A DNA stretch of 64,000 nucleotides from Nocardioides pinisoli (GTDB taxonomy: Bacteria; Actinomycetota; Actinomycetes; Propionibacteriales; Nocardioidaceae). A model generated the notes under the pieces. The model saw only the letters and a list, made by a program, of their open reading frames with translations, searched no databases and was not told the origin of the DNA. The translations under genes were made by a program, and so were the position numbers. Every line of letters starts with the position of its first letter. Position 1 is the stretch's first letter. Of the stretch, positions 43,598 through 53,606 are shown piece by piece. The stretch covers positions 682,001-746,000 of the forward strand of contig NZ_JANARS010000001.1 of assembly GCF_024199985.1 (NCBI RefSeq), written 5' to 3'.

Positions 43598-45937
43598 GTG
43601 CCCGACACGAGCGCCGCCCCGCAGTCCGCATCCCCCGCCAGCGCCGGTCTCACGACCTCCGGCGCGACCAGCACCCTCGACACGGTGGCCCTCGCGGCCG
43701 CCGACGCCGAGCGCGAGCAGCCGTGGGCCGACCTCGGCCTCAAGGCCGACGAGTACGCCCGGATCCGCGAGATCCTCGGCCGTCGCCCGACGAGCTCCGA
43801 GCTGGCGATGTACAGCGTGATGTGGAGCGAGCACTGCTCCTACAAGTCCACCAAGGTGCACCTCAAGCAGTTCGGCGAGATCCCGCAGGAGACCCCGGTC
43901 GGCAAGATGCTCGCCGGCATCGGCGAGAACGCCGGCGTGCTCGACATCGGCCAGGGCTACGCCGTCACCTTCAAGGTCGAGAGCCACAACCACCCGTCGT
44001 TCGTCGAGCCCTACCAGGGCGCGGCGACCGGCGTCGGCGGCATCGTCCGCGACATCCTCGCGATGGGCGCCCGCCCGGTCGCGGTGATGGACCCGCTGCG
44101 CTTCGGCCCGCTCGACGCCCCCGACACCGCACGCGTGCTGCCCGGGATCGTGGCCGGCGTCGGCGGCTACGGCAACTGCCTCGGCCTGCCCAACATCGGC
44201 GGCGAGGCGGTCTTCGACGAGACCTACGCCGGCAACCCGCTGGTCAACGCGCTGTGCGTCGGCGTGCTGCGCCACGAGGACCTCCACCTGGCCAAGGCGT
44301 CGGGCTCCGGCAACCAGGTGGTGCTCTACGGTGCCCGCACCGGCGGCGACGGCATCGGCGGCGTCTCGGTCCTCGCGTCCGAGACCTTCGACGCCCATTC
44401 CGACGGCACCGGGGGTCCGGCCAAGCGGCCCAGCGTGCAGGTCGGCGACCCGTTCATGGAGAAGCTGCTCATCGAGTGCACCCTCGAGCTCTTCGCCGCG
44501 GGCGTGATCGCCGGCATCCAGGACCTCGGCGGCGCAGGTCTCTCCTGTGCGACCTCCGAGCTCGCCTCCGCCGGTGACGGCGGCATGCACGTCGAGCTCG
44601 ACCGGGTCCCGCTGCGCGACTCCACGCTCGCTCCCGAGGAGATCCTCATGAGCGAGTCGCAGGAGCGGATGATGGCGGTCGTCGAGCCCGCCGACGTCGA
44701 GGCCTTCATGGCGATCTGCGAGAAGTGGGACGTCGAGGCCGTCGTGGTCGGCGAGGTGACTGACACCGGGCGCCTGCACATCGACTGGCACGGCGAGCGC
44801 GTCGTCGACGTACCCCCGCGGTCGGTGGCGCACGACGGGCCGACCTACCAGCGTCCCTTCGCCCGCCCCGACTGGCAGGACGCGCTCCAGGCCGACGGTG
44901 CCGAGGCTCTCGCGCGTCCGTCGAGCGGCGAGGAGCTGCGCGACACGCTGCTCCGCCTCGTCGCCTCGCCCAACCTCTGCGACAAGTCGTGGATCACCGA
45001 CCAGTACGACCGCTACGTCCAGGGCAACACCGTCCTGGCGCAGCCGGCCGACTCCGGCATGGTCCGCGTCGACGCCGACACCAACCTCGGCGTCTCGGTG
45101 TCCACCGACTGCAACGGCCGCTTCGCCAAGCTCGACCCCTACACCGGGGCCCAGCTCGCGCTGGCCGAGTCCTACCGCAACGTCGCCACCGGCGGTGCCC
45201 GCCCGCTCGCGGTGTCGGACTGCCTCAACTTCGGCTCGCCCGAGGACCCCGACGTGATGTGGCAGTTCGCCGAGGCGTGCCGCGGGCTCAAGGACGCGTG
45301 CCTCGAGCTCGGCATCCCGGTCACCGGCGGCAACGTCAGCCTCTACAACCAGACCGGCGAGACGGCGATCCTGCCGACCCCGGTCGTGGCGGTCCTCGGC
45401 GTGATCGACGACGTCACCCGGCGTACGCCGACCGGCTTCGGCGCGCCGGACGAGCGGGTCTTCCTGCTCGGCGAGACGCGCGAGGAGCTCTCCGGCTCGG
45501 AGTGGGCCCACGTCGTGCACGGCCACCTCGGCGGGCGGCCCCCGGCGCTCGACCTCGCGGCCGAGCAGGCGCTCGCCGCGCTGCTGCACGACGCCGCCCG
45601 CGACGGCGTCGTCACCAGCGCCCACGACCTCTCCGACGGCGGCCTGGCGATCGCGCTCGCCGAGTCGACCTTCTGCTCCGGCATCGGCGTCTCGGTCGCG
45701 CTGCCCGGCGACCCGTTCGTCGATCTCTTCTCCGAGTCCACGGCACGCGCGCTGGTCACGGTGACCGACGAGCAGGTCGACGCCCTGCTCGCGCTCGCCG
45801 AGCGCCACGGCGTACCCCTCACGCCCCTCGGGCGCACCGGCGGCGACACCATGTCGGTCGAGGGCGTCTTCGACCTGCCCGTCGCCGAGGCCGCGTCGGC
45901 CTGGCGCGCGACCATGCCGGCGGTCCTCGGCCGCTGA
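43598..45937 (+). CDS. purL: FGAM synthase large subunit PurL
   Basis: PurL converts FGAR, ammonia and ATP to FGAM. The 779-residue small-type PurL lacks a glutaminase domain and so depends on PurS and PurQ, both encoded at 37.4-38.3 kb. It has [12 protein letters not shown] near residue 75, [25 protein letters not shown] near 127 and [10 protein letters not shown] near 575. The GTG at 43598 follows TAGATT by 6 nt, so purL has its own leaderless promoter despite belonging to the same complex. Confidence 0.95.
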   Translation: MPDTSAAPQSASPASAGLTTSGATSTLDTVALAAADAEREQPWADLGLKADEYARIREILGRRPTSSELAMYSVMWSEHCSYKSTKVHLKQFGEIPQETPVGKMLAGIGENAGVLDIGQGYAVTFKVESHNHPSFVEPYQGAATGVGGIVRDILAMGARPVAVMDPLRFGPLDAPDTARVLPGIVAGVGGYGNCLGLPNIGGEAVFDETYAGNPLVNALCVGVLRHEDLHLAKASGSGNQVVLYGARTGGDGIGGVSVLASETFDAHSDGTGGPAKRPSVQVGDPFMEKLLIECTLELFAAGVIAGIQDLGGAGLSCATSELASAGDGGMHVELDRVPLRDSTLAPEEILMSESQERMMAVVEPADVEAFMAICEKWDVEAVVVGEVTDTGRLHIDWHGERVVDVPPRSVAHDGPTYQRPFARPDWQDALQADGAEALARPSSGEELRDTLLRLVASPNLCDKSWITDQYDRYVQGNTVLAQPADSGMVRVDADTNLGVSVSTDCNGRFAKLDPYTGAQLALAESYRNVATGGARPLAVSDCLNFGSPEDPDVMWQFAEACRGLKDACLELGIPVTGGNVSLYNQTGETAILPTPVVAVLGVIDDVTRRTPTGFGAPDERVFLLGETREELSGSEWAHVVHGHLGGRPPALDLAAEQALAALLHDAARDGVVTSAHDLSDGGLAIALAESTFCSGIGVSVALPGDPFVDLFSESTARALVTVTDEQVDALLALAERHGVPLTPLGRTGGDTMSVEGVFDLPVAEAASAWRATMPAVLGR

Positions 45938-45970
45938 CCTGCCCCCTCGCGCGCACCTCAGGCGTCCCAG

Positions 45971-46060
45971 GAGTCACCGGATATCCGGTGAGTCCCCCGC
46001 TTATAGGTAGAGATCTGTACCTGTAAGTGGGGCGGTCACCGGATATCCGGTGACCGCCCC
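45971..46060. repeat. Complex palindromic element with AT-rich core (family F)
   Basis: Two copies of the 16-nt palindrome CACCGGATATCCGGTG (45975-45990 and inside 46029-46060) flank a hairpin whose arms CCCCGCTTATAGGTA and TACCTGTAAGTGGGG pair 13 of 15. The second copy is extended to a perfect 32-bp palindrome (half-site GGGGCGGTCACCGGAT). The core (46000-46027) is more than half A+T in very GC-rich DNA. It lies between convergent purL and the ABC permease. Confidence 0.75.
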
Positions 46061-46073
46061 AGCAGGCAGTCCC

Positions 46074-46823
46074 TCAGCTCGAGCGGCGCATCGCCCGGAC
46101 CCCGACGGCGAGCCCGAGGGCCGCGACGATCCCGGCGCCGAGCACGCCCTGGGCCACGACGTCGACCGGGAAGGTGCCGGCGAAGAGCGCGCGCGTCGCG
46201 TCGACGACGTACGTCATCGGGTTGAGCATCGAGACCACCTCGAGCCAGCGCGGTGCCCCGTCGACCGGCAGCAGCACGCCGGCGGTGAGGAGGGCGGGGA
46301 AGAGCAGCGTCTGCTGGATCGTCCAGAACATCCAGTCCTCGCCCTTCGACGCCAGCGCGAGGGCGAACGACAGCGCCCCGATGCCGATGCTGAAGAGCGA
46401 CAGCACCAGCGCCGCCGCCAGCACGCCGCCGAGGTGCAGGTCGAAGCTGAACGGCGTGACCACGAGGACGATGATCGCGACCTGCATCAGCATCGGCACG
46501 ACCTCCTTCAGCGCGCGTCCGACGAGCAGCGCCGGACGGCCCAGCGGCGAGACGAGCTGGCGCTCGTGCGAGCCGGACTGCATCTCCTCCATCAGGTTGG
46601 CGCCGGTGAACGACGCCCCCATCAAGGCGGTCATCGCCACGATGCCGGGCACGAACCACTGGAGCGCGGAGTCACCCGCGGCCATCTCCGGGAGCAGCGG
46701 CGCGAAGAGGCCGAGGAAGACCAGCGGCTGGATCATCGCGAAGACGACGGCCATCGGCTCGCGCCACACGGGCTTGAGCTCGCGGTTCATCACGTTGACG
46801 GTGTCCTGCACGAAGGTGCTCAT
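46074..46823 (-). CDS. ABC-2 type transporter permease, DrrB-like
   Basis: The 249-residue protein has six transmembrane helices and the ABC-2 layout. It starts with a cytosolic LKPVWREPMAVVFAMIQPLVFLGLF, has NLMEEMQSGSHERQLVSPLGRPALLVGRALKEVVP (cytosolic loop, residues ~76-110) and ends with basic RAMRRSS. It pairs with the ATPase encoded just upstream (ATGA overlap). It is a daunorubicin-resistance-type drug or lipid exporter; substrate unknown. Confidence 0.88.
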   Translation of the reverse strand: MSTFVQDTVNVMNRELKPVWREPMAVVFAMIQPLVFLGLFAPLLPEMAAGDSALQWFVPGIVAMTALMGASFTGANLMEEMQSGSHERQLVSPLGRPALLVGRALKEVVPMLMQVAIIVLVVTPFSFDLHLGGVLAAALVLSLFSIGIGALSFALALASKGEDWMFWTIQQTLLFPALLTAGVLLPVDGAPRWLEVVSMLNPMTYVVDATRALFAGTFPVDVVAQGVLGAGIVAALGLAVGVRAMRRSS

Positions 46824-47845
46824 GCTGCGACCTCGCTCTCGATCTCGGTGGAGCCGGTGGGGGAGTCGGTGGACTGCGTCTCGCGGAGGCTGCGACCGGT
46901 GAGGTCGAGGAAGACGTCGTCGAGGGTGGGCCGCGCGACCTCCACCCGGGACGGGGGTACGCCGTCCGCGGTCAGGTCGGCGAGCAGCTCGCCGACCAGG
47001 GCCGAGCCGTCCTTGACGCGCAGGTCGAGCGAGGGACCGTCGACCTCGATGCGGGCGTCGGGCACCCGCTCGAGCCGGGCCGCGGCCCGAGCGGCGTCGC
47101 CGGGCGAGCCGAAGCCGAGCCGCACCAGGTCGCCGAGCCCGCTCTTGAGCCGCGCCGCGGTGTCGTCGGCGATCACCCGGCCGTGGTCGACGACGACCAC
47201 GCGGCCGGCCAGCGCGTCGGCCTCCTCGAGGTAGTGCGTCGTCAGCACCACAGTGCTCCCGCTCTCGGCGTGCAGCCGCCGGATCAGCTCCTGCAGGTTG
47301 GCGCGGTTCTGCGGGTCGAGGCCGGTCGAGGGCTCGTCGAGGAACAGCACGCGGGGGAGGTGGACGAGCCCCATCGCGATGTCGAGCCGACGGCGCTGGC
47401 CGCCCGACAGCGACGACACCTTGCGGTCGGCGACCGCGGCGAGGTCGAGGTCCTCGACCAGCTCGGCCGCCCGGCGGCGGGCGTCGGCGCGCGACAGCCC
47501 GTGGGCGCGGCCCTGGCTGATGAGCTCGTCGCGGCCGAGCTGGCGGTGCCCGGCGCCGTTGCCCTGGCCGACGAAGCCGATCGCGCGGCGTACGTCGCGC
47601 TGGGCGGTGACGACGTCGTGCCCGGCGACGCTCGCCGACCCGGCGGTGGGCGGGATGAGGGTGGTCAGCATGCGCAGGGTGGTCGACTTCCCGGCGCCGT
47701 TCGGGCCCAGGAAGGCGACGAGCTCGCCCTGCCCGATCTCGAGGTCGAGGCCCTGGACGGCCTCGACGGTCTGCTTGCGCGAGGTGAAGTGGCGGGTCAG
47801 GCCACGCGTCACGATCGCCGGTCCTGTGTGGTGGTGGTAGGTCAT
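46820..47845 (-). CDS. ABC transporter ATP-binding protein, DrrA-like
   Basis: The 341-residue protein has Walker A GPNGAGKST at residues 47-55, the ABC signature SSLSGGQRRRLDIAMG near 140, Walker B RVLFLDEPSTGLDP, and the H-loop VVLTTHYLEEAD. The C-terminal ~100 residues form the DrrA-type extension. The ATG at 47845 follows TACCGT by 6 nt. It is divergent from the WYL regulator with a palindrome between them, suggesting regulation by it. Confidence 0.9.
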   Translation of the reverse strand: MTYHHHTGPAIVTRGLTRHFTSRKQTVEAVQGLDLEIGQGELVAFLGPNGAGKSTTLRMLTTLIPPTAGSASVAGHDVVTAQRDVRRAIGFVGQGNGAGHRQLGRDELISQGRAHGLSRADARRRAAELVEDLDLAAVADRKVSSLSGGQRRRLDIAMGLVHLPRVLFLDEPSTGLDPQNRANLQELIRRLHAESGSTVVLTTHYLEEADALAGRVVVVDHGRVIADDTAARLKSGLGDLVRLGFGSPGDAARAAARLERVPDARIEVDGPSLDLRVKDGSALVGELLADLTADGVPPSRVEVARPTLDDVFLDLTGRSLRETQSTDSPTGSTEIESEVAA

Positions 47846-47864
47846 GGCACGACGGTAGGGAGCC

Positions 47865-47887
47865 ATGCGGTCAGTTCCTGGCCGCAT
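47865..47887. promoter_or_regulatory. Operator-like palindrome between ABC exporter and WYL regulator
   Basis: ATGCGGTCAG and CTGGCCGCAT are 10-bp arms with one mismatch around a TTC spacer. The site lies upstream of both -10 elements, TACCGT (minus, 47852-47857) and TAATCT (plus, 47895-47900). It is well placed for the WYL regulator to act on both units. Confidence 0.5.
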
Positions 47888-47906
47888 TCCGAGCTAATCT
47901 GTATCC

Positions 47907-48884
47907 ATGAGCACGAGCGAACGGATGCTGCGGCTGCTGTCGCTGCTCCAGACCCACCGCTACTGGCCGGGCCCCGAGCTGTCCGAGCGGCTCGAGGTGA
48001 GCCCCCGCACGCTGCGCCGCGACGTCGACCGGCTCCGCGACCTCGGCTACACGGTCGACGCCGTGCGGGGCGCGGCCGGCGGCTACCAGCTGCGCGCCGG
48101 GGGGTCGCTGCCGCCGCTCCTGCTCGAGGACGAGGAGGCGGTCGCGATCGCCGTCGGCCTCCGCACGGCGGCGGTCGGTGCGGTCGCCGGCACGGACGAC
48201 CGGTCGGTGCAGGCGCTGTCGAAGGTGCTGTCCCTGATGCCGCCCCGCCTGCGCCGGCAGATGGACGCCGTCGCCTCGCAGACGGACTCGCCCGGCCCGT
48301 GGGAGGGCGCCCCGGTCGTCGACGCGACCGTGCTTACCACGCTCGCGCAGGCCTGCCGGGACAGCGAGCTGCTGCGCTTCGACTACACCGCCCGGGAGGC
48401 CGAGGTGAGCCACCGCCGCGTCGAGCCGCTCCGGCTCGTCTCCCTCGGCCGCCGGTGGTACCTCGTCGCCTGGGACCGCGACCGCACCGACTGGCGCAGC
48501 TTCCGGCTCGACCGCATCACGGCCCCCGAGCCCACCGGCCAGCGCTTCCGTCCGCGCGAGCTGCCGGCCGACGACGCCCTCGCCTTCGTGCAGCAGGGCA
48601 TCCGCCGGATGCCCCAGCGCCACGCCGTACGCGTCCGGCTGGCGATGCCGGCCGACGAGCTGACCCCCCAGGTGGGCCGGTGGGGCACGGTCACCGCGGA
48701 CGGCGACGGCTGCCTGCTGGAGATGAACGTCGACGACCTCCACTGGCCGGTGATGGTGCTCGCCAGCTCGGGGGCCGACTTCGTCGTCGAGTCGCCGCCC
48801 GAGCTGGCGGACAGTGTCGCCGAGGTGGCCGCGCGCTTCGCCCGCGTCACCTCGGATGGGCCCGGCCCGCGGTCCGGCACGTGA
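47907..48884 (+). CDS. WYL-domain transcriptional regulator
   Basis: The 325-residue protein has an N-terminal HTH_11-type winged helix (residues ~1-60: SERMLRLLSLLQTHRYWPGPELSERLEVSPRTLRRDVDRLRDLGY) and a central WYL domain (residues ~140-215, with RRWYLVAWDRDRTDWRSFRLDRI). A C-terminal WCX extension follows. The leaderless ATG lies 6 nt after TAATCT. It is divergent from the DrrAB-like exporter, a likely target. Its stop overlaps the hydrolase start (GTGA). Confidence 0.9.
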   Translation: MSTSERMLRLLSLLQTHRYWPGPELSERLEVSPRTLRRDVDRLRDLGYTVDAVRGAAGGYQLRAGGSLPPLLLEDEEAVAIAVGLRTAAVGAVAGTDDRSVQALSKVLSLMPPRLRRQMDAVASQTDSPGPWEGAPVVDATVLTTLAQACRDSELLRFDYTAREAEVSHRRVEPLRLVSLGRRWYLVAWDRDRTDWRSFRLDRITAPEPTGQRFRPRELPADDALAFVQQGIRRMPQRHAVRVRLAMPADELTPQVGRWGTVTADGDGCLLEMNVDDLHWPVMVLASSGADFVVESPPELADSVAEVAARFARVTSDGPGPRSGT

Positions 48885-49747
48885 CCGAGCGATCTGGCGC
48901 CCGGCTCCGAACCCTTGCCGTGCGACGACGAACACTGCTCGCCCTCCCGGCGCTGGGCCTCGTCCCGGCTGCCTTCGCCGCCTGCTCCGACGACCGGTCG
49001 GGCAGGGTGGACGCCATGGCCGACGCAGCGAGCACCGAGCGGATCACCTACGGCGACGACCCGAGCCAGTGGGTCGACCTCCACACCCCGAGCGGCACCA
49101 GCCGCGGGCTGGTGGTCGTCATCCACGGCGGCTTCTGGAAGGCCCAGTACGGCGCCGACTACGGCGCGCCCCTCGCCGAGGACCTGGTCGCGCGCGGGTG
49201 GACGGCCGCCAACGTGGAGTACCGCCGGGTCGGCAACGGCGGCGGTTTCCCCGCCACGCTCGACGACGTCCACGCCGCCATCGGGGCGGTCGCCGCCGAC
49301 GCCCGAGGCCCGGTCGTCACGCTCGGTCACTCCGCGGGCGGGCACCTCGCCACCTGGGCGGGCGCCCGCGGTCGCTTCGCCAGGTGGGCCGACGGCCCGC
49401 CCGTCACCCACGTCGTCAGCCAGGCCGGCGTGCTCGACCTGCGGGCGGCGGTCGCCGACCACCTCGGCGACGACGCTGCGCTCGCCTTCCTCGGCGACGC
49501 CGACGAGGCGGCGTACGAGCAGGCCGACCCGCTCACCCAGGTGCCCCTCGACGTCCCGGTCTGGGTCGTCCACGCCCGCGACGACGACACGGTGCCCTTC
49601 AGCCAGGCCGAGGCCTACGTCGAGTCCGCGACGGCGGCAGGCGCGGACGCAACGCTCGTCGAGGTCACCGGCGGCCACTTCGGCGTCATCGACACCGGCA
49701 GCGACGCCTGGGCCGCCTGCGTGGAGGTGCTCGACGCCATCGGGTGA
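48881..49747 (+). CDS. Lipoprotein alpha/beta hydrolase
   Basis: The 288-residue protein has an N-terminal signal with twin-arginine-like VRRRTLLALPALG and a lipobox-like AFAAC near residue 31. The alpha/beta-hydrolase fold follows: oxyanion HGGFWKAQYG near 83, nucleophile GHSAGGH near 148, Asp in VHARDDDTVPF and His in EVTGGHFGVID. This HGGFW type resembles BD-FAE/carboxylesterases. GTG at 48881 overlaps the WYL stop; a GTG at 48920 is an alternative start right at the VRRRTLLALP segment. Confidence 0.82.
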   Translation: MTERSGARLRTLAVRRRTLLALPALGLVPAAFAACSDDRSGRVDAMADAASTERITYGDDPSQWVDLHTPSGTSRGLVVVIHGGFWKAQYGADYGAPLAEDLVARGWTAANVEYRRVGNGGGFPATLDDVHAAIGAVAADARGPVVTLGHSAGGHLATWAGARGRFARWADGPPVTHVVSQAGVLDLRAAVADHLGDDAALAFLGDADEAAYEQADPLTQVPLDVPVWVVHARDDDTVPFSQAEAYVESATAAGADATLVEVTGGHFGVIDTGSDAWAACVEVLDAIG

Positions 49748-49757
49748 GCACCAGGAA

Positions 49758-49820
49758 GGCAGTTCGGACGTCCGCGGCGCCGGTCCACGCTCACCGGCCG
49801 CCGACCTGGCGCGAACTGCC
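49758..49820. repeat. Family D palindrome, copy D2
   Basis: GGCAGTTCG and CGAACTGCC are perfect 9-bp arms with a central CCACGCTCACC, matching the arms and centre of the copies at 25413 and 16016. It lies 10 bp after the hydrolase stop and upstream of the SCP2-like gene's promoter. Confidence 0.6.
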
Positions 49821-49847
49821 TGCACGGTGCGGGTCTAGCCTCGTTCC

Positions 49848-50180
49848 GTGCCCGCCCGACTCAAGGTCCTCAGCCCCGACCAGCTCGCGACGGCCGAGGC
49901 CGCCGGCGACACCCGGGCGCTGGTCAAGCACTACCTGGCCGTCCTCGAGGTGCGTGCCCCCGGGCGTTCGGTCGAGGTCCGGGTGCCGCCCTTCGCGGCT
50001 GTGCAGGTCGTGCCGGGCGTGCGCCACACCCGCGGCACGCCACCGGCGGTCGTGGAGACCGACGGCGAGACGTGGCTGGCCCTCGCCACCGGGCGTACGA
50101 CGTGGGCCGAGGCGCTCGACTCCGGCCGGATCGCGGCGAGCGGCGAGCGCACCGACCTCTCGCCCTACCTCCCCCTCTGA
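49848..50180 (+). CDS. Sterol carrier (SCP2-like) family protein
   Basis: The 110-residue protein matches the actinobacterial sterol-carrier family: RAPGRSVEVRVPPFAAVQVVPGVRHTRGTPPAVVETDGETWLALATGRTTWAEALDSGRI. It presumably has a hydrophobic ligand pocket; ligand unknown. Members often lie near purF in actinobacteria, as here (~7 kb). The GTG at 49848 follows TAGCCT by 6 nt. Confidence 0.85.
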   Translation: MPARLKVLSPDQLATAEAAGDTRALVKHYLAVLEVRAPGRSVEVRVPPFAAVQVVPGVRHTRGTPPAVVETDGETWLALATGRTTWAEALDSGRIAASGERTDLSPYLPL

Positions 50181-50251
50181 CCCCCCTCTGACCCCGCACC
50201 CGGGCACGGACAGGGGATGCGCACCGGCGCCGCTTTCCGGTACGAAGGGGC

Positions 50252-52669
50252 ATGGCGTCCCTCACCGATGACCAGGTCCGCGACCTCGACCTCTGGTTCC
50301 GCGCGGCCAACTACCTCTCCGTCGGGCAGATCTACCTGCTCGACAACCCGCTCCTCGAGCGTCCGCTCGAGCGCGAGGACATCAAGCCCAGGCTGCTCGG
50401 CCACTGGGGCACGACACCCGGCCTCAACCTGGTCTGGACCCACCTCAACCGGCTGATCCGCGAGCGCGACGTCGACGCGATCATCCTCTGCGGGCCGGGT
50501 CACGGCGGCCCTGCGGCGGTCGCCAACGCGTGGCTGGAGGGCACCTACTCCGAGGTGTTCCCAGCGATCGGCGACGACCGCGACGGGATGGCGCGGCTGT
50601 TCCGGCAGTTCTCCTTCCCCGGCGGCATCCCCAGCCACGTCGCGCCGGAGACGCCCGGTTCGATCCACGAGGGCGGCGAGCTGGGCTACGTCCTCTCCCA
50701 CGCCTACGGCGCCGCGATGGACAACCCCGACCTCGTGGTGACCGCGGTGGTCGGCGACGGCGAGTTCGAGACCGGTCCGCTGGCGGCGAGCTGGCACGGC
50801 AACAAGTTCGTCGACCCGGTCCACGACGGCGCGGTGCTGCCGATCCTCAGCCTCAACGGCTGGAAGATCGCCAACCCGACCATCCCCGCCCGCATGCCGC
50901 GCGAGGAGCTCGAGAGCCTGCTGCGCGGCTACGGCCACCACGTGATCACCGTCGAGGGCGACGACCCGACGGACGTCCACCGGCAGATGGCGGCCGCGCT
51001 CGACGAGGCCCACGACATGATCCGCGAGACCTGGCGCGCCGCCCGCGAGGACGGCGACGTCGAGCGCGGGCCGTGGCCGATGATCCTGCTCGTCACGCCG
51101 AAGGGGTGGACCGGCCCGGCGGAGGTCGACGGCAAGCCGGTCGAGGGCACGTGGCGCGCGCACCAGGTGCCGCTCGCCGGGACGCGGGAGAACGACGAGC
51201 ACCGCGCGCAGCTCGAGGAGTGGCTGCGGTCCTACGCCCCCGACGAGCTCTTCGGCGACGACGGCCGGCCCGTCGAGTCGGTGCGCCGCCAGGCCCCGTC
51301 CGGCCCCCGGCGGATGAGTGCCAACCCGCACGCCAACGGCGGGCTGCTCAAGCGGCCGCTCCGGCTGCCCGACTGGCGCGGGAGCGCGGTCGAGGTGGAG
51401 CGCCCGGGCGCATCGATCCACGAGCCGACCCGCGTGCTGGGCCAGTGGCTGGTCGGCGTGGTGCGCGACAACGACACCAACTTCCGCATCTTCGGCCCCG
51501 ACGAGACCGCGTCCAACCGCCTCGACGCGGTCTACGAGGTGACCGACAAGGTCTGGGCGGGCGAGCTCGCCGACGTCGACGAGCACCTCGCCCACTCGGG
51601 ACGCGTGGTCGAGATCCTCTCCGAGCACACCTGCCAGGGCTGGCTCGAGGGCTACCTGCTCACCGGCCGGCACGGGCTCTTCAGCTGCTACGAGGCGTTC
51701 ATCCACCTCGTCGACTCGATGCTCAACCAGCACGCGAAGTGGCTCAAGACCACCCGCGAGATCGAGTGGCGTCCCCGCATCGCGAGCCTCAACTACCTGC
51801 TCAGCTCGCACGTGTGGCGCCAGGACCACAACGGCTTCTCCCACCAGGACCCCGGCTTCATCGACCACGTGGTCAACAAGAAGGCCGAGGTCGTACGTGT
51901 CTACCTGCCGCCGGACGCCAACACCCTGCTGTCGACGATGGCGCACTGCCTGGAGAGCGAGCACTACGTCAACGTCGTGGTGTCCGGCAAGCAGCCGAGC
52001 TTCGACTGGCTCGACGCCGAGGCCGCCGACCACCACTGCGCCCGCGGGCTGGGCATCTGGGACTGGGCGTCCAACGACGAGGGCGACCCCGACGTCGTCG
52101 TGGCGGCAGCGGGCGACGTACCGACCCTCGAGGCGCTGGCGGCGGTCTCGCTCCTGCGCGAGCACCTCCCCGACCTGCGGGTCCGCTTCGTCAACGTCGT
52201 CGACCTGATGCGCCTGCAGGACGAGGCCGAGCACCCCCACGGGCTCAGCCACCGCGACTTCGACACCGTGTTCACGACCGACAAGCCGGTCATCTTCGCC
52301 TACCACGGCTATCCGTGGCTGATCCACCGGCTGACCTACCGCCGCACCAACCACGACAACATCCACGTGCGCGGCTACAAGGAGGAGGGCACCACCACCA
52401 CGCCCTTCGACATGGTGATGATGAACGACACCGACCGCTACCACCTGGTCATGGACGTCATCGACCGCGTCCCCGGCCTCGGTTCGCGCGCGGCCGGCCT
52501 GCGCCAGCTGATGGGGGACACCCGCCGGCGGGCGCGGGCGTGGACGCGCACGTACGGCGACGACCTGCCCGAGGTGCGCGACTGGCGGTGGGACGTCGGC
52601 GCCGACCCCGAGCGCGGTGAATCGCCGTCCACCACGGCCGACCCCGACACGGGCGCAGACAACCTCTAG
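50252..52669 (+). CDS. xfp: Phosphoketolase (xylulose-5-P/fructose-6-P)
   Basis: The 805-residue thiamine-diphosphate enzyme cleaves xylulose-5-P (and often fructose-6-P) to acetyl phosphate plus glyceraldehyde-3-P (or erythrose-4-P). Landmarks are [15 protein letters not shown] near residue 22, [19 protein letters not shown] near 82, the ThDP motif [20 protein letters not shown] near 168, and the C-terminal [26 protein letters not shown]. It gives a glycolytic bypass to acetyl-P. The ATG at 50252 follows TACGAA by about 7 nt. Confidence 0.93.
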   Translation: MASLTDDQVRDLDLWFRAANYLSVGQIYLLDNPLLERPLEREDIKPRLLGHWGTTPGLNLVWTHLNRLIRERDVDAIILCGPGHGGPAAVANAWLEGTYSEVFPAIGDDRDGMARLFRQFSFPGGIPSHVAPETPGSIHEGGELGYVLSHAYGAAMDNPDLVVTAVVGDGEFETGPLAASWHGNKFVDPVHDGAVLPILSLNGWKIANPTIPARMPREELESLLRGYGHHVITVEGDDPTDVHRQMAAALDEAHDMIRETWRAAREDGDVERGPWPMILLVTPKGWTGPAEVDGKPVEGTWRAHQVPLAGTRENDEHRAQLEEWLRSYAPDELFGDDGRPVESVRRQAPSGPRRMSANPHANGGLLKRPLRLPDWRGSAVEVERPGASIHEPTRVLGQWLVGVVRDNDTNFRIFGPDETASNRLDAVYEVTDKVWAGELADVDEHLAHSGRVVEILSEHTCQGWLEGYLLTGRHGLFSCYEAFIHLVDSMLNQHAKWLKTTREIEWRPRIASLNYLLSSHVWRQDHNGFSHQDPGFIDHVVNKKAEVVRVYLPPDANTLLSTMAHCLESEHYVNVVVSGKQPSFDWLDAEAADHHCARGLGIWDWASNDEGDPDVVVAAAGDVPTLEALAAVSLLREHLPDLRVRFVNVVDLMRLQDEAEHPHGLSHRDFDTVFTTDKPVIFAYHGYPWLIHRLTYRRTNHDNIHVRGYKEEGTTTTPFDMVMMNDTDRYHLVMDVIDRVPGLGSRAAGLRQLMGDTRRRARAWTRTYGDDLPEVRDWRWDVGADPERGESPSTTADPDTGADNL

Positions 52670-52678
52670 CCTGCGCCC

Positions 52679-53485
52679 ATGGATGTGACCTCGCTCGGCT
52701 TCCGCACCGACCTCGCCCTGCTGACCGCGTCCGGCAGCACCGTGGAGGACCGCGGCACCCACCTCGTGGTCCGCACGCCGGCCAACCCGACCTACCACTG
52801 GGGCAACTTCATCCTCCTCGCCGAGCCGCCCGTGCTCGGCGGCGAGCGGGAGGTGGTCGGCGCCTTCCACGCCGAGTTCCCCGACGCGCGCCACGTCAGC
52901 ATCGGCATCGACACCCCCGACCTCGCCCCGGAGTCGAGCGCCGGCTTCGAGGCGGCCGGGCTCGTGGTCGACGTGGCGGCCGTGCTCACCGCCTCCGCCC
53001 TGCAGCCGCCCCGCGACGTGGATGCCGAGGTCCGCCCGCTGCGGTCCGCGTCCGACTGGGAGAGCCGCGCCCGGCTGAGCGCCGCGATCGAGGAGCGCGA
53101 CGACGTGGAGTCGCACCTGACGTTCGCCCGCGGCCGCAACGTGCAGGAGCAGGCGCTCATCGACGCCGGCCGCGGCACCAGGTTCGGCGTCTTCGTCGAC
53201 AACGAGGTCGTCAGCACCGCCGCCGTCTTCACCACCGAGGAGGGCGTCGCGCGCTTCCAGAGCGTCGAGACCCACACGGCCCACCGGCGCAAGGGGCTGG
53301 CGGCCGCGGCCGTCCACGCGGCCGGTCGCCACGCCCTCGAGCACCTCGGTGCGCGCACGCTCGTCATCGTCGCCGACGACGACGGCGAGGCCATCGGGAT
53401 CTACCGACGCCTCGGCTTCGCAGACACCGAGCGCCAGCTGATGCTGGAGCGCCGGCACGGCGACCGGTCGTCGCTCGACGGTTGA
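52679..53485 (+). CDS. GNAT family N-acetyltransferase
   Basis: The 268-residue protein has a non-catalytic N-terminal half and a C-terminal GNAT domain (residues ~118-262). The acetyl-CoA motif is VETHTAHRRKGLAAAAVHAAGRHAL, followed by GIYRRLGFADTERQLMLER. The acceptor is unknown. The ATG at 52679 follows TAGCCT by 6 nt; that TAG is also the phosphoketolase stop codon, so stop and promoter overlap. Confidence 0.88.
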   Translation: MDVTSLGFRTDLALLTASGSTVEDRGTHLVVRTPANPTYHWGNFILLAEPPVLGGEREVVGAFHAEFPDARHVSIGIDTPDLAPESSAGFEAAGLVVDVAAVLTASALQPPRDVDAEVRPLRSASDWESRARLSAAIEERDDVESHLTFARGRNVQEQALIDAGRGTRFGVFVDNEVVSTAAVFTTEEGVARFQSVETHTAHRRKGLAAAAVHAAGRHALEHLGARTLVIVADDDGEAIGIYRRLGFADTERQLMLERRHGDRSSLDG

Positions 53486-53606
53486 CCGGCGCACCTACGG
53501 CCTGGTCTCGACCCGCGGTCGCGACCTCGCGAGCTTGGTCGCCCGCTCGCTCGACGTCCCGACCCACGCCGCGAGCGACTCCGTCGCTCCCGGCTAGGGT
53601 CGTGAC

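Noticed and set aside
42173..45808. 1211-codon open frame antisense to purL and the WXG-like genes
   Set aside because: It mirrors real genes on the plus strand and has an Arg/Ala/Gly/Val-rich composition typical of antisense frames in very GC-rich DNA.
50165..53494. 1109-codon frame antisense to phosphoketolase and the GNAT gene
   Set aside because: Shadow of two confidently identified plus-strand enzymes.
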